DNA of 64,000 bases from Acidobacteriota bacterium (GTDB taxonomy: Bacteria; Acidobacteriota; Blastocatellia; RBC074): the NCBI GenBank assembly GCA_019639255.1, contig JAHBSF010000004.1:1-64000 (forward strand). Reading direction: 5' to 3'. This document shows positions 7,901-17,200 of this stretch, one piece after another. Both the position numbers and the translations under genes were made by a program. How positions within the stretch are numbered: the first letter of the stretch is position 1; each line of letters opens with the position of its first letter. The notes under the pieces are model-generated. The model saw only the letters and a program-made list of their open reading frames with translations. It did no database searches and was not told the DNA's origin.

Positions 7901-9594
7901 AGTCTCAGCATTTCGATGCGCGCTGCAAGGTCGGCGCCCGACATTCCGCGGAAGCGTTCGGGCAGCATCGAGCGCGAGGTGGCTTCGCGCGCCGCGACGA
8001 GTTCCTGATATTCGATCGCCATTTCATCGCGCGCCGGAGTGAACTCTTCGGCTACGCGCTGCAGGTCTTCATCCGCAACTTCGGTGCGCCCGGCCTGACG
8101 CGCCAGTCGCCGCGTGCGTATGATGATGGACTCTATGTCTGCACCCGAAAGGTGCAACGCGTTGCGGGTAATGGGGGTCCAGTCGGTGATTGAGTGTCTG
8201 GAGAGGTTCTTGCGCGCCATGGCTTCGGCGATTTCGAGCCTGTCCTGCTCGGTTTCCGGGTAAAAAAGCGATATATGCTCTTCGCAGCGGCCCTGACGTT
8301 TCAGATCGATCGGCAGAAGGTCGGGGCGCGAAGTCATCAGTATCCACAGTATTCGCCCGCGATTGGCCGTATTGCTCATCGCGGCGGCGATCTTTGAGAA
8401 TACGCGCTGATTGACTCCCGAATCGCCGCCTCCCTCGCGGTTGCCGAGCGCGGCGTCGGCTTCATCGATCAATACCACGATCGGGGCGAGCGCCTGGAGC
8501 AGTTGCAGGATCTTTTCGAGATTCGCTTCGGTCGAGCCTACCCACTTGTCGCGGAAATTCCTGAACTCAACCACGTTCAATCCGCAATCGCGCGCAAAAC
8601 ATTCGGCCAGAAATGTCTTGCCCGTGCCCACAGGCCCAGACAGCAGTATCCCCATCGGCGCTTCTTCGCGATTGCCCGCGCGAATCGTTTCGGCGATCTG
8701 GCGCAGGTATTCCTTTGCTTCCTTCAATCCGCCCACGTTTTCGAGTCCGTGGCGCGGTTGAATGAATTCCACGAGCCCGGCGCACTCGGCCTCTATGATT
8801 TCCTTCTTCTTGATCCTGACATCGGCGTAGGTCAGGCCGTCGTCGGAGTACTGCGCGGCGCACAGCAGCGACCGCAGATGCACGTAATTCAGCCCCGAAG
8901 TCATCTGCGCGAGTTGATCCGGATTCATCTCCACTTTCGAGATCGGATAGGCGCGCAGGAATTCGCCCAGGTATTCGCGGCGTTCGTTTTCGTCCGGATA
9001 CGGCACGCGTATGGATGCGAGGCGCGCGTTTTCCCGCACGCGCGGATGCACATCGGCGAGGGATTCTGCGATAAGAACTACGAGATTATCCGATTCCATC
9101 AACCGCGGATGCGTCAACCACCGCTGTAAAGACACCAGCGCGTTGCGGTCGTCGCTCGACAGATGGCTGATTTCACCTGCGGGGAAAATGGTTTCGAGAA
9201 AATTGATTATCACGGCTACGCGGTCCGCGTAATACAGAAACCGCTCGATCATAGGAAGAGCGCGCGCCGGATCGCGCGGCAACTGATTTGCGCTCGATAT
9301 GTTGAGAAGCGGGTCGGCGACGCGCTGCTGCGCGAGAAACGCCCTCAATGTTTCATCCGAATCGAAGGTGATGCCCTCGCTGCGGTTGTAAAGCACTATG
9401 CCTTTGCCGCCGAGCAGTTCGCGCTGGAGAAATCCGAGCAGCGACTGGTAGGAATTGCGGCCCCGCACCAGATCGTAGACGTTGTAATGCAGCAGGAAAT
9501 GGCTGGCTTCGCCCGCGCGATACTTGCGCGCAAGCTCTGCGGCCCACGCGGGCAGGCGATCGGAAACCGTAAGCGAATGCGTGCTGTTGGCCAT
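7894..9594 (-). CDS. AAA+ ATPase with degenerate N-terminal ATPase-like half
   Basis: This 566-residue protein carries one intact classic AAA module in its C-terminal half: Walker A LLSGPVGTGKTFLAE near 315-329, Walker B IVVLIDEADAAL near 367-378, sensor-1 ILMTSRPD, arginine region LKRQGRCEEH, and a C-terminal helical lid. The N-terminal half (ASHFLLHYNVYDLV onward) resembles a AAA-like domain that has lost its Walker A. There is no membrane segment. It is the fourth gene of a same-strand cluster starting with pspA, and PspA is a structural homologue of ESCRT-III. A role in remodelling PspA-type polymers at the membrane, as Vps4 does for ESCRT-III, is my inference and is not shown by the sequence. 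Confidence 0.85.
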   Translation of the reverse strand: MANSTHSLTVSDRLPAWAAELARKYRAGEASHFLLHYNVYDLVRGRNSYQSLLGFLQRELLGGKGIVLYNRSEGITFDSDETLRAFLAQQRVADPLLNISSANQLPRDPARALPMIERFLYYADRVAVIINFLETIFPAGEISHLSSDDRNALVSLQRWLTHPRLMESDNLVVLIAESLADVHPRVRENARLASIRVPYPDENERREYLGEFLRAYPISKVEMNPDQLAQMTSGLNYVHLRSLLCAAQYSDDGLTYADVRIKKKEIIEAECAGLVEFIQPRHGLENVGGLKEAKEYLRQIAETIRAGNREEAPMGILLSGPVGTGKTFLAECFARDCGLNVVEFRNFRDKWVGSTEANLEKILQLLQALAPIVVLIDEADAALGNREGGGDSGVNQRVFSKIAAAMSNTANRGRILWILMTSRPDLLPIDLKRQGRCEEHISLFYPETEQDRLEIAEAMARKNLSRHSITDWTPITRNALHLSGADIESIIIRTRRLARQAGRTEVADEDLQRVAEEFTPARDEMAIEYQELVAAREATSRSMLPERFRGMSGADLAARIEMLRLR

Positions 9595-9659
9595 AATACC
9601 GGGGAATACGCCGCGGAAATCCCGATCCGTGCATTCCCATTCCGCGAATCCGGCGGTTT

Positions 9660-10679
9660 CTATTGCTTTGGAGCGGTGAAATCAAACCGCACGATTGCGC
9701 TGATGGGGCGCTTGTCGTCGGCGAAAAGATTCGGTGAAAACTCCCACTGACGGACGGCGGAGAGCACCGCCGCGTTCATTTCCGGGAAGGTCGAACTGAT
9801 GATATGGGCGTGAGCGATGCGGCCGTCGGGCGCAATTTCGACGCGGGTACGAACCGCTCCGTTGAGCTGCCTTCGCTTGAGGTCCTCGGTTACATCGGGA
9901 ACGATCCGGCGCGTAGCCGCGGCTTCGATCTCCTCCGATTTCGCTTCATCGAGTATGCGCGCTTGCGAAACGGGCGGCGTCAGTTCGACCGAAAACGCAA
10001 AAACCAGCATATACACTTCGTCGCCGAACGCCGCGCGCGGTGCATCGGGACGCAGGAAGGTAATGTAATCATCCGTACTGATGCGCAGACCGGGTACGGT
10101 GTAGAAATACGACATGCCGTCTTCGACTTCCACGGTTTCGATATCGAGCGATATCGCCTGAGGGCGGCCGAAGTTAAGGTTGGTTTCTACGATGAGCGCC
10201 GTGCCGGGCGTTTTGCCGTCGCCGTAGCTGTTGGCGCCGGAGAGCATCAATTCGAGCACACGCCCTTCGGTAGAGCCCAGAACCACCCGGGTTGCACGCG
10301 AAGACCGGAAAACGCGCAGTTGGCTGCTGCGTATGAGCGCGAGATCAAACCCGGGATAAACCTTCCCGAAGGCGTTCAGCCATTTCTCTTCATCGTCAAG
10401 CCCCTCGGTTCGCAAACGATAAACCTGGCCGCTCACATCACCGACGCTTGCGGGATCGATGCGCGCCTGATATACGCGCGCCATAACCTGAAACGGCGGG
10501 AGCGGCTCGCGCTTTATCTCGGGCTCCGGCTGCGCGGCGGGACGCTGCGGTTGCGGACGCCGCGTAGTTGGCCGGCGCGTCTGCGCCTCGACCGGACTGG
10601 GCATTAACGCGACGATCAAGGCCAGGCACACAAGGCTCAGGGCTGCGGATTTAAACCGCAAATACTCGCAATTCAGCAA
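9660..10679 (-). CDS. Secreted TonB C-terminal-domain protein
   Basis: This 339-residue protein has a signal peptide (hydrophobic SLVCLALIVALMPSPVEA), then a Pro/Arg/Gln-rich stretch (RRPTTRRPQPQRPAAQPEPE), a central region without recognised domain, and a TonB-C domain from about residue 260: DLKRRQLNGAVRTRVEIAPDGRIAHAHI, then AVLSAVRQWEFSP. Such proteins are common in Acidobacteriota and are often not true energy transducers. The start is TTG at 10679, chosen because GGGAGG lies about 10 bases before it and no ATG fits. It is 65 bases upstream of the AAA+ gene. Confidence 0.75.
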   Translation of the reverse strand: MLNCEYLRFKSAALSLVCLALIVALMPSPVEAQTRRPTTRRPQPQRPAAQPEPEIKREPLPPFQVMARVYQARIDPASVGDVSGQVYRLRTEGLDDEEKWLNAFGKVYPGFDLALIRSSQLRVFRSSRATRVVLGSTEGRVLELMLSGANSYGDGKTPGTALIVETNLNFGRPQAISLDIETVEVEDGMSYFYTVPGLRISTDDYITFLRPDAPRAAFGDEVYMLVFAFSVELTPPVSQARILDEAKSEEIEAAATRRIVPDVTEDLKRRQLNGAVRTRVEIAPDGRIAHAHIISSTFPEMNAAVLSAVRQWEFSPNLFADDKRPISAIVRFDFTAPKQ

Positions 10680-10745
10680 AACGATGATTCCTCCCGGAAC
10701 TAACTAAAACTAACTAAATCAAACCACACGACTTCGGGGCATAAA

Positions 10746-10841
10746 AGAGAGATAACGGAACAAACGAAATTAGACGGAAACTACGAAATATTCAACTTTT
10801 CCGTGATTTTCGTGTTATTTCGTATGTTCCGTTATCTCTCT
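10746..10841. repeat. Long-arm palindromic element, family A, copy 3
   Basis: The outer arms match for about 24 bases with one change (AGAGAGATAACGGAACA at 10746, its inverse ending at 10841), while the inner part is diverged. The preceding ACTTCGGGGCATAAA is shared with copy 4, so the conserved unit extends outside the palindrome there. Confidence 0.85.
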
Positions 10842-10848
10842 TGTTGTC

Positions 10849-11685
10849 TCAGCGCCGTTCGGCGGCCAGGGTTGGCCGGAACTGCGCGGCATCGCGCTGC
10901 AGGGCGTCGAGCTGGGTCATAACCGGGGCGGTCTGCTGCAAAATCTCCCTCGTGGTCTCGATCGACGAAAGAAGCGTGTCGAAATCGAGCGCCGAAATAT
11001 GCTCGGGCGTAGGCATCGTTACCACCTGATCGTTTACCAACCCGAAAAAGTTTTCGATCATCTGCAACTGCGCTTCGACCCGTTTTACGCTGCGCTCTAT
11101 ATCGTCGAAGGTCTGAATCCTTCTGCGCAGGATCGCCACGTTCTTTTCGTGCAACTGCCGTGTAGCCTCGTCGGAAAACTCGGCGGCCCGCTCCGCCTGC
11201 CGCAGTTGGTTTTCTATCGCCTGCCGGTTGATGGAGCGCAGATGGTTCCTGCGCCGGCGATATTCGTCGAGCAGGTCCACGAACGCTTCCCACGTGGTTT
11301 CCAGTTCGCGCACCTGCGGCGGAGTTTCCTGAAGGCGCGCAAATTTCTTGAAGTTGCTCGCGATCTGATTCTTCATCCAGCTCAGGTAATCCACCGCCTC
11401 GCGCTCGCGCGGATCGAAGGTCTTGATCAGCTCCAGACGCTGCTTGCGGCGCCAATCTTCCATCAGGCGCCGCGAACGCCGATCCACGATGCGCCGGTAA
11501 AAAGTCGATGCGGGCACCGTCGCAAGATAAAACCCTTCGGCGACCAGCGCGCCCGCAAGCACGAAAGTCGGATCGAGAAACCCGGTAGTAGCGGCGTAGG
11601 CCGCCGCCGCTCCTGCCAGCAGCAATCCGCCGATGTTGATCGGTTCCTTGAGCGCTTCCTTGATGTAGGAAATCCTGAATTCCAT
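10849..11685 (-). CDS. Membrane-anchored coiled-coil protein of the pspA cluster
   Basis: This 278-residue protein starts with a short amphipathic piece and then two close hydrophobic segments (residues about 17-35 and 40-58: INIGGLLLAGAAAAYAAT, PTFVLAGALVAEGFYLA). The remainder is long, charged and helical, with heptad-like Leu/Ile/Val spacing, and should project into the cytoplasm. I recognise no named family. It starts 31 bases after the pspA stop, so the two are co-transcribed. A membrane anchor or partner for PspA is plausible from context only. Confidence 0.7.
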   Translation of the reverse strand: MEFRISYIKEALKEPINIGGLLLAGAAAAYAATTGFLDPTFVLAGALVAEGFYLATVPASTFYRRIVDRRSRRLMEDWRRKQRLELIKTFDPREREAVDYLSWMKNQIASNFKKFARLQETPPQVRELETTWEAFVDLLDEYRRRRNHLRSINRQAIENQLRQAERAAEFSDEATRQLHEKNVAILRRRIQTFDDIERSVKRVEAQLQMIENFFGLVNDQVVTMPTPEHISALDFDTLLSSIETTREILQQTAPVMTQLDALQRDAAQFRPTLAAERR

Positions 11686-11716
11686 CGCCGGTCAAAAGAG
11701 GGATATCGTCACCTCT

Positions 11717-12487
11717 TCATTCCTTCAACTTCGGCCTTTCGGACGGAATCTCGACCGAGCCGAGCGTTTTTTCGACGTTGACTACGGGCGCACCCTCGCC
11801 GAGCGCGGCGGACGGCGCTTCGGGAATAAGCCCCATTTGCCGCTTGTAGGCCGAGAGCATATCGAGCGCTTCGATGTTTGCGACTTCGGCTTCGATTTCG
11901 TTCATCTTCGAATCTATGCCGAAAGAGGCCAGATCGGCCTTGGCTTCGGCTGCAGCGGCGCGGCGCGAGATCTTTTCGCGCATATCGTCGAACGTCGCCG
12001 AATCGTCGCCTACCTGAAAACTCGCCATCGTCTGCGCCAACTGCTCCTGCATGCGCGCCTGCTTGCTCTGCGCAATCAGATGCATCGCTTCATCGGATTT
12101 GCGCTTCATCTGAATCAGGTAGTTGTCGCGGAACTTCATCGCCTTTTCGGAGGCGACTTTCGCGGCGGCAAGCTGCGCACGGGTAGTCTCGACGGCCTTT
12201 TGGGTGGTCTGAAGTTCGCCTATGTATGCAGTGGCCAGATCGTCGCGGTTCATCTTGATCGCGGCCTTGACCTTCGAATCAAGCGTGGCGAGTTTGCCGG
12301 ACTGCTCTTCGAGCGAACGCGCCAGCAGTTTTTCGTTGGCTACAACCTGCGCGACATTGTTGTTCATCTGCGGAATCTTGTCGCGCATGTCGCGGATGAC
12401 CTGTTGAAGTATCAATTCCGGATCTTCCGCGCTGTCGATCAACCCGCCGAATATCGACCGGAAGAGCCGTTTCAGTCTGCTCCACAT
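11717..12487 (-). CDS. pspA: PspA/IM30 (Vipp1) family membrane-stress protein
   Basis: This 256-residue protein begins MWSRLKRLFRSIFGGLIDSAEDPELIL, the amphipathic helix 0 followed by helix 1 of the PspA/IM30 family, which are ESCRT-III-fold proteins that coat and stabilise the inner membrane. The long helical hairpin (ANEKLLARSLEEQSGKLATLDSK, then QTTQKAVETTRAQLAAAKVASEKAM) and the later RRAAAAEAKADLAS segment are typical. The C-terminal 40 residues are a Pro-rich tail. It is the first gene of a minus-strand cluster with a two-TM coiled-coil protein, a TonB-C protein and a AAA+ ATPase. No pspF or pspBC is present. Confidence 0.9.
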   Translation of the reverse strand: MWSRLKRLFRSIFGGLIDSAEDPELILQQVIRDMRDKIPQMNNNVAQVVANEKLLARSLEEQSGKLATLDSKVKAAIKMNRDDLATAYIGELQTTQKAVETTRAQLAAAKVASEKAMKFRDNYLIQMKRKSDEAMHLIAQSKQARMQEQLAQTMASFQVGDDSATFDDMREKISRRAAAAEAKADLASFGIDSKMNEIEAEVANIEALDMLSAYKRQMGLIPEAPSAALGEGAPVVNVEKTLGSVEIPSERPKLKE

Positions 12488-12674
12488 CGTTAGTAGTTCC
12501 TTTCCTCCGCGAAGTGGTGGGTGGGGCCCTCATCGCGATCGCAGCCCCGTCAGCCGCCCGACGGTTACAGATGTGATACGCCGGCAAGCCCTGCGAAGTT
12601 CTATCACTCCGGATGCGGCCGCGCATCCGACGCCCGAAAGTATAACAGCAGCGTCAACCCAAGCGCCAGACGCA

Positions 12675-12696
12675 GGAAGAAGAAGTGCTGAGTGCT
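12675..12696. repeat. Short interspersed motif GGAAGAAGAAGTGCTGAG
   Basis: These 22 bases match, inverted, the block at 42387-42440 where AGTGCTG units are repeated in tandem beside GGAAGAAGAA. This copy carries two units and abuts the purD stop codon. Confidence 0.4.
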
Positions 12697-13970
12697 CATC
12701 GCCCTATATCACGCCGGAACTGCATACCGTCAAACGCTATGCGTTCAACCGCCTCATATGCCCGCGCCGTTGCCGTCGGGAGATCCGTTGCTCGCGCCGT
12801 CACACCCAGCACCCGCCCTCCAGCCGTCTCCACACTACCGTCGCTTCCCCGCGTACCGGCGTGAAATACAACCACGCCCTCGATCTGCTCGGCGTGGGGG
12901 ATGCCCGTAATGGTATGCCCCGTCTTGTAACTCCCCGGGTATCCGGCCGATGCCAGCACGATGCAGGTTGCCGCATCCACGCTCCAGGCCGCGCTCCACA
13001 GTCCTTTTACACGAGAAAGGTCGCCCCCGGCCGCAGCCAGGCAAATTTCGCCCAAGTCTCCGTCAAACCGCCTCAATATGGCCTGCGTTTCCGGATCCCC
13101 CATACGCACGTTGAATTCCAGCGTCTGCGGCCCTTCAGCCGTCAACATTACTCCGCAATAAAGAACACCGCGAAATTCCATCCCGTCGCGCCGCGCCCCT
13201 TCAAGCGCAGGCTCCACTACCTCGCGGCATATCCTCCGCTCCGTTTCCCCATCGATCAGGCCCGGCAGCGAAAATGCTCCCATTCCGCCGGTATTCGGGC
13301 CGCGGTCGCCGTCAAACGCCCGTTTGTGATCCTGCGCCACCGGCATCGCAGCGTAATCGACGCCGTCGCTGAAAACCATATACGATGCCTCGCGGCCCGC
13401 AAGACACTCTTCTATTACAAGTCGCTCCCCCGCACTGCCCAGCCGCTGTTCAACCATAAGTTCGGCGATTGCGGTGCGGGCTTCCGCTTCATCCTGAGCC
13501 AGAATCACGCCCTTGCCCGCAGCCAACCCGTCGGCCTTGATCACAACCGGATAGCCGAATTCTCCGGATGCAACAATTCGTATTGCATCCTCCGGATTAT
13601 CCACAACGCGGAAGCGCGCGGTCGGAATCCGGTGCCGCTGCATAAACTCCTTGGCAAACACCTTGCTGCCTTCCAGCCGCGCCGCCGCGCGACTCGGTCC
13701 GAATACGGGAAGCCCGCGCGCCCCGAACAAATCCGCTATTCCATCCACGAGCGGCTGCTCGGGCCCTACAACCGTAAGGTCGATCGATTCCCGCGCAGCG
13801 AAATCCGCTACGGCATTCAGATCCGAAGCATCTACAGCAACAGCCTCCGTAATACCGCGCAGTCCCGCATTGCCCGATGCGTTAAAAACGCGCTTTACGC
13901 CCGGACTGCGTTTGAGCGCCCAGGCAAGCGCGTGCTCGCGCCCGCCCGAACCTATGACCAGAACCTTCAT
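12696..13970 (-). CDS. purD: Phosphoribosylamine-glycine ligase
   Basis: This 424-residue enzyme (GAR synthetase) joins glycine to 5-phosphoribosylamine using ATP in the second step of purine synthesis. It starts MKVLVIGSGGREHALAWAL, the family N terminus. ATP-grasp segments follow: GYPVVIKADGLAAGKGVILA, ECLAGREASYMVFSDG, and AMPVAQDHKRAFDGDRGPNTGGMGAFS, with FNVRMGDPETQA as metal-binding signature. I chose ATG at 13970; the frame is open 33 codons further upstream, but that stretch is encoded by a palindromic element and is not protein-like. Complete, no oddities. Confidence 0.96.
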   Translation of the reverse strand: MKVLVIGSGGREHALAWALKRSPGVKRVFNASGNAGLRGITEAVAVDASDLNAVADFAARESIDLTVVGPEQPLVDGIADLFGARGLPVFGPSRAAARLEGSKVFAKEFMQRHRIPTARFRVVDNPEDAIRIVASGEFGYPVVIKADGLAAGKGVILAQDEAEARTAIAELMVEQRLGSAGERLVIEECLAGREASYMVFSDGVDYAAMPVAQDHKRAFDGDRGPNTGGMGAFSLPGLIDGETERRICREVVEPALEGARRDGMEFRGVLYCGVMLTAEGPQTLEFNVRMGDPETQAILRRFDGDLGEICLAAAGGDLSRVKGLWSAAWSVDAATCIVLASAGYPGSYKTGHTITGIPHAEQIEGVVVFHAGTRGSDGSVETAGGRVLGVTARATDLPTATARAYEAVERIAFDGMQFRRDIGR

Positions 13971-14015
13971 GAAACCCGCTCCTCGACCGATGAAATTATG
14001 ACTTCGCGGCATAAA

Positions 14016-14112
14016 AGAGAGATAACGGAAACTACGAAATGAAACAAAAATCACTGAAAGGCTGGACATTTCCGTCTGTTCCGTCTTTTTTCGTTTGTTC
14101 CGTCATCTCTCT
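14016..14112. repeat. Long-arm palindromic element, family A, copy 4 (between divergent genes)
   Basis: The left arm starts AGAGAGATAACGGAAACTACG at 14016, and the right arm ends TTCGTTTGTTCCGTCATCTC near 14112; the pairing is imperfect in the middle. It sits in the 316-base gap between the divergent purD and kinase genes, so it cannot be acting as a terminator for either of them. The rest of the gap holds the kinase promoter. Confidence 0.8.
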
Positions 14113-14210
14113 TACCGTCTCACGCTTTGGATCGATTCAGACTCTACCGGGAATCCCGCCGCGCGTGAAGAGCAATCGCGGAGAACTCCGCGTTATCTCT
14201 TGCCGCGAAT

Positions 14211-14239
14211 TTGATTCCGCGGAATTGTTCCAATACAAT
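14211..14239 (+). promoter_or_regulatory. Probable sigma70-type promoter of the kinase gene
   Basis: TTGATT at 14211-14216 and TACAAT at 14234-14239 are separated by 17 bases, 47 bases before the ATG at 14287. Confidence 0.5.
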
Positions 14240-14286
14240 CGCCCCGCCGCAACGACTGACAAGCAACTGCTCGATCAACTAACGAT

Positions 14287-17200
14287 ATGTCCTCCGATCG
14301 CCGGCGCGAAATCAGTGAACTGGCGGACTGCACGCTTACGCGGGCTGCCGAAGATCGCGCCGAAACCGATCCCGCACTTGCCGCCGATACCAACGAAATC
14401 GATTCCTCCGACGCCGCTTCGCAATCCATCATAGGGCGCACGATCGGGGCTTACCGTTTGCGCGCACAGTTGGGCGCCGGGGGCATGGGCGTAGTTTACC
14501 TTGCCGAAGACGTGCGCCTCGGCCGAAGCGTGGCGATCAAGTTGCTGCCGCCCGACGCAAGCAGCCCCGACCGCGTTCGCCGCTTCCTGCGCGAGGCTCA
14601 GGCGGCATCAGCACTCAATCATCCGAATATCGTCACGCTTTATGACATAGGCGAATCGTCCGAAGGCCACTACATAGTAATGGAGCATATAAGCGGGCGC
14701 ACACTTCGCGAAACGGGCAGGCAAAGGCTCACATCCGGGCAGATAGCCGAGATCGGGATTCAGGCGGCCCGCGCGCTTGAAGTTGCGCACGCATCGGGAA
14801 TCATTCACCGCGACATCAAGCCGGAAAACCTGATGCTGCGCGAGGACGGATACCTGAAGGTGCTCGACTTCGGCCTTGCGCGCCTTGTAAATCCCCTTAC
14901 GCTCGAACCCGAGTCGGCCTCGAACGATGAAACGCAACCCGGCGTCATAGTCGGAACGCTCAGTTATCTGTCGCCCGAACAGGCGCGCGGAGAGCGCGTG
15001 CGCACTTCGACCGACATTTTCTCGCTGGGCATCGTGCTCTATGAACTCGCGACGGGGCAGCGCCCGTTTCGCGGCGCCACGCCGATGCAACTGATCGAGG
15101 CCATCACGACCGTACCGCCTTTTGCACCTACGCGCCTGGTTCCCGAACTTCCTGCGACCCTCGAATCTCTTCTGCTGCGCATGCTCGACAAGGACCCGCG
15201 CCGCCGCCCCTCGGCTGCTGAAGTCGCAGCCGCGCTATCGGGCGAAGTTGCAACCCTCTCGACTGCGGCGTCGGCTGCGCCCCCGGGATTTGTGCGCGCG
15301 CCGCTGCAAGCCACGGTAGGCCGCGCCGAAGAACTCAATGCACTTCGCGATGCATTCAAATACGTAGAATCGGGGCGCGGGCTGATGGTATGCATTACGG
15401 GCGAACCCGGCATTGGAAAGAGCACGGTGGTCGAGTCTTTTTTATCGGAACTGGAAGCCGCGCCCAGGTCCTGTCGTATAGCGCGCGGCAGATGTTCCGA
15501 AAGGCTTGCGGGAGCCGAAGCGTATCTGCCCTTTCTGGAGATGCTCGACAGCCTGTTTGCAGGCCGCGAGCGCGAACGCGTAGCCCAGGTGATGAAACTG
15601 CTTGCGCCTACGTGGTATTCGCAGGTTTCGCCCCTGCCCTCAAACGAACCATCGCTGTCGGGCGGCGAACTGAAATCCACATCGCAGGAGCGAATGAAGC
15701 GCGAACTGGCGCTGTTTCTGACCGAACTTGCGGGGGAAAAACCGCTGGTGCTGTTCCTGGACGATCTGCACTGGGCCGACCCCTCGACTACGGATCTGCT
15801 CGCTTACCTCGCAACGAAATTCGACTCCTCGCGGCTGCTCGTGATTACTACTCACCGGCCGTCGGATCTGCTGCTCGCTAAACATCCGTTTCTGGCCGTA
15901 AAGCTCGAACTTCAGGCGCGCGGCGCTGCGCGTGAACTTCCGCTCGATTTTCTCGGCGCCGGCGCAATCGCGCAATTCCTGGACCTGGAGTTTCCCGGAC
16001 ACCGATTCGATCCGGAATTCGCCGCGCTGCTTCATCAGAAGACCGAAGGCAATCCGCTTTTTGTTACGGATCTGGTGCGCGAATTGCGCGAACGCGGAGT
16101 CATTGCGCACAACAACGGGCAGTGGTCGCTTGAACGCGATTTTCCGGAATTCGAGCGCGAACTGCCCGCCTCTGTTCGCAGTCTTATTCAGCGCAAGATC
16201 GACCGGCTCGATGAATCCGACCGCGCATTGCTCGCAGCAGCCGGCGTTCAGGGCGTCGAATTCGATTCGGCGGTTGCAGCGCGCGCTCTCGAACTCGATC
16301 CGCTCGAGGTCGAAGAGCGCCTCGAAGACCTCGAACGCGTGCACGCATTCATACAACTCATCGCCGAACAGGAAATGCCCGACCGCACGCTTTCGCTGCG
16401 CTACCGCTTCGTACACGTTCTTTACCAGAACGCGCTTTACGGATCGCTGCGCCCGACGCGCAGGGCGCAACTCAGCCGCGCGGTCGCCGCCGCACTCGAA
16501 GGATTTTACCGCAGGCAAAGCCCCGAGATTGCCGCCGAACTTGCGCTGCTGTATGAAGCGGCTCGCGCGTTTGCCCCTGCGGTTGATTATTTTCTTGCCG
16601 CAGCGCAGAAAGCCTCGCGCGTATTCGCCAATCAGGAAGCTGCGCATCTCGGGCGGCGCGCGCTCGACCTTCTGGGTTCGCTTCCCGAAGGTCCGGAACG
16701 CGATTCGAAGGAACTCGCCGCGCAGATGACGCTCGGAGTCGCGCTGATGTCGTTGAGAGGTTTCGGCGCCCCCGAAGTCGAAAGCGCTTACAGTCGCGCA
16801 CGCCAACTCGTAGAGCAACTCGGCGATCAGGCGCCGCTTTTTAACGTCCTTTACGGGCTTTGGACCGTATCCGTAATCCGCACGCGCTACGCCGAGGCTC
16901 ACCGGCTCGCCGACCGAATGATGAACCTCGCCCAGCATACGGCGGACTCATCGCAACTCGTACAGGCGCATTATGCACTCGGCATCACCCTCGATTATCT
17001 CGGCGAATACACACTCGCGCGCAAACACCTGGAAGAGGTGCGGGCGCTTTACGATCCCCGAGGGCATCGGTCTCACGCATCGGTTTACGGCATCGACCCG
17101 ATGGTAGTCGGCGGGTCGCGCCTGTCCTGGATCTTGTGGGTGCTCGGTGAAACCGGGCGCGCACGCGAACTGATGGACGAGGTGTATCAGCTTGCGCGAT

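Noticed and set aside
12573-14042. 489-codon plus-strand frame opposite purD
   Set aside because: It is the antisense of a fully conserved purD; composition (His/Arg/Pro rich) is that of a shadow frame.
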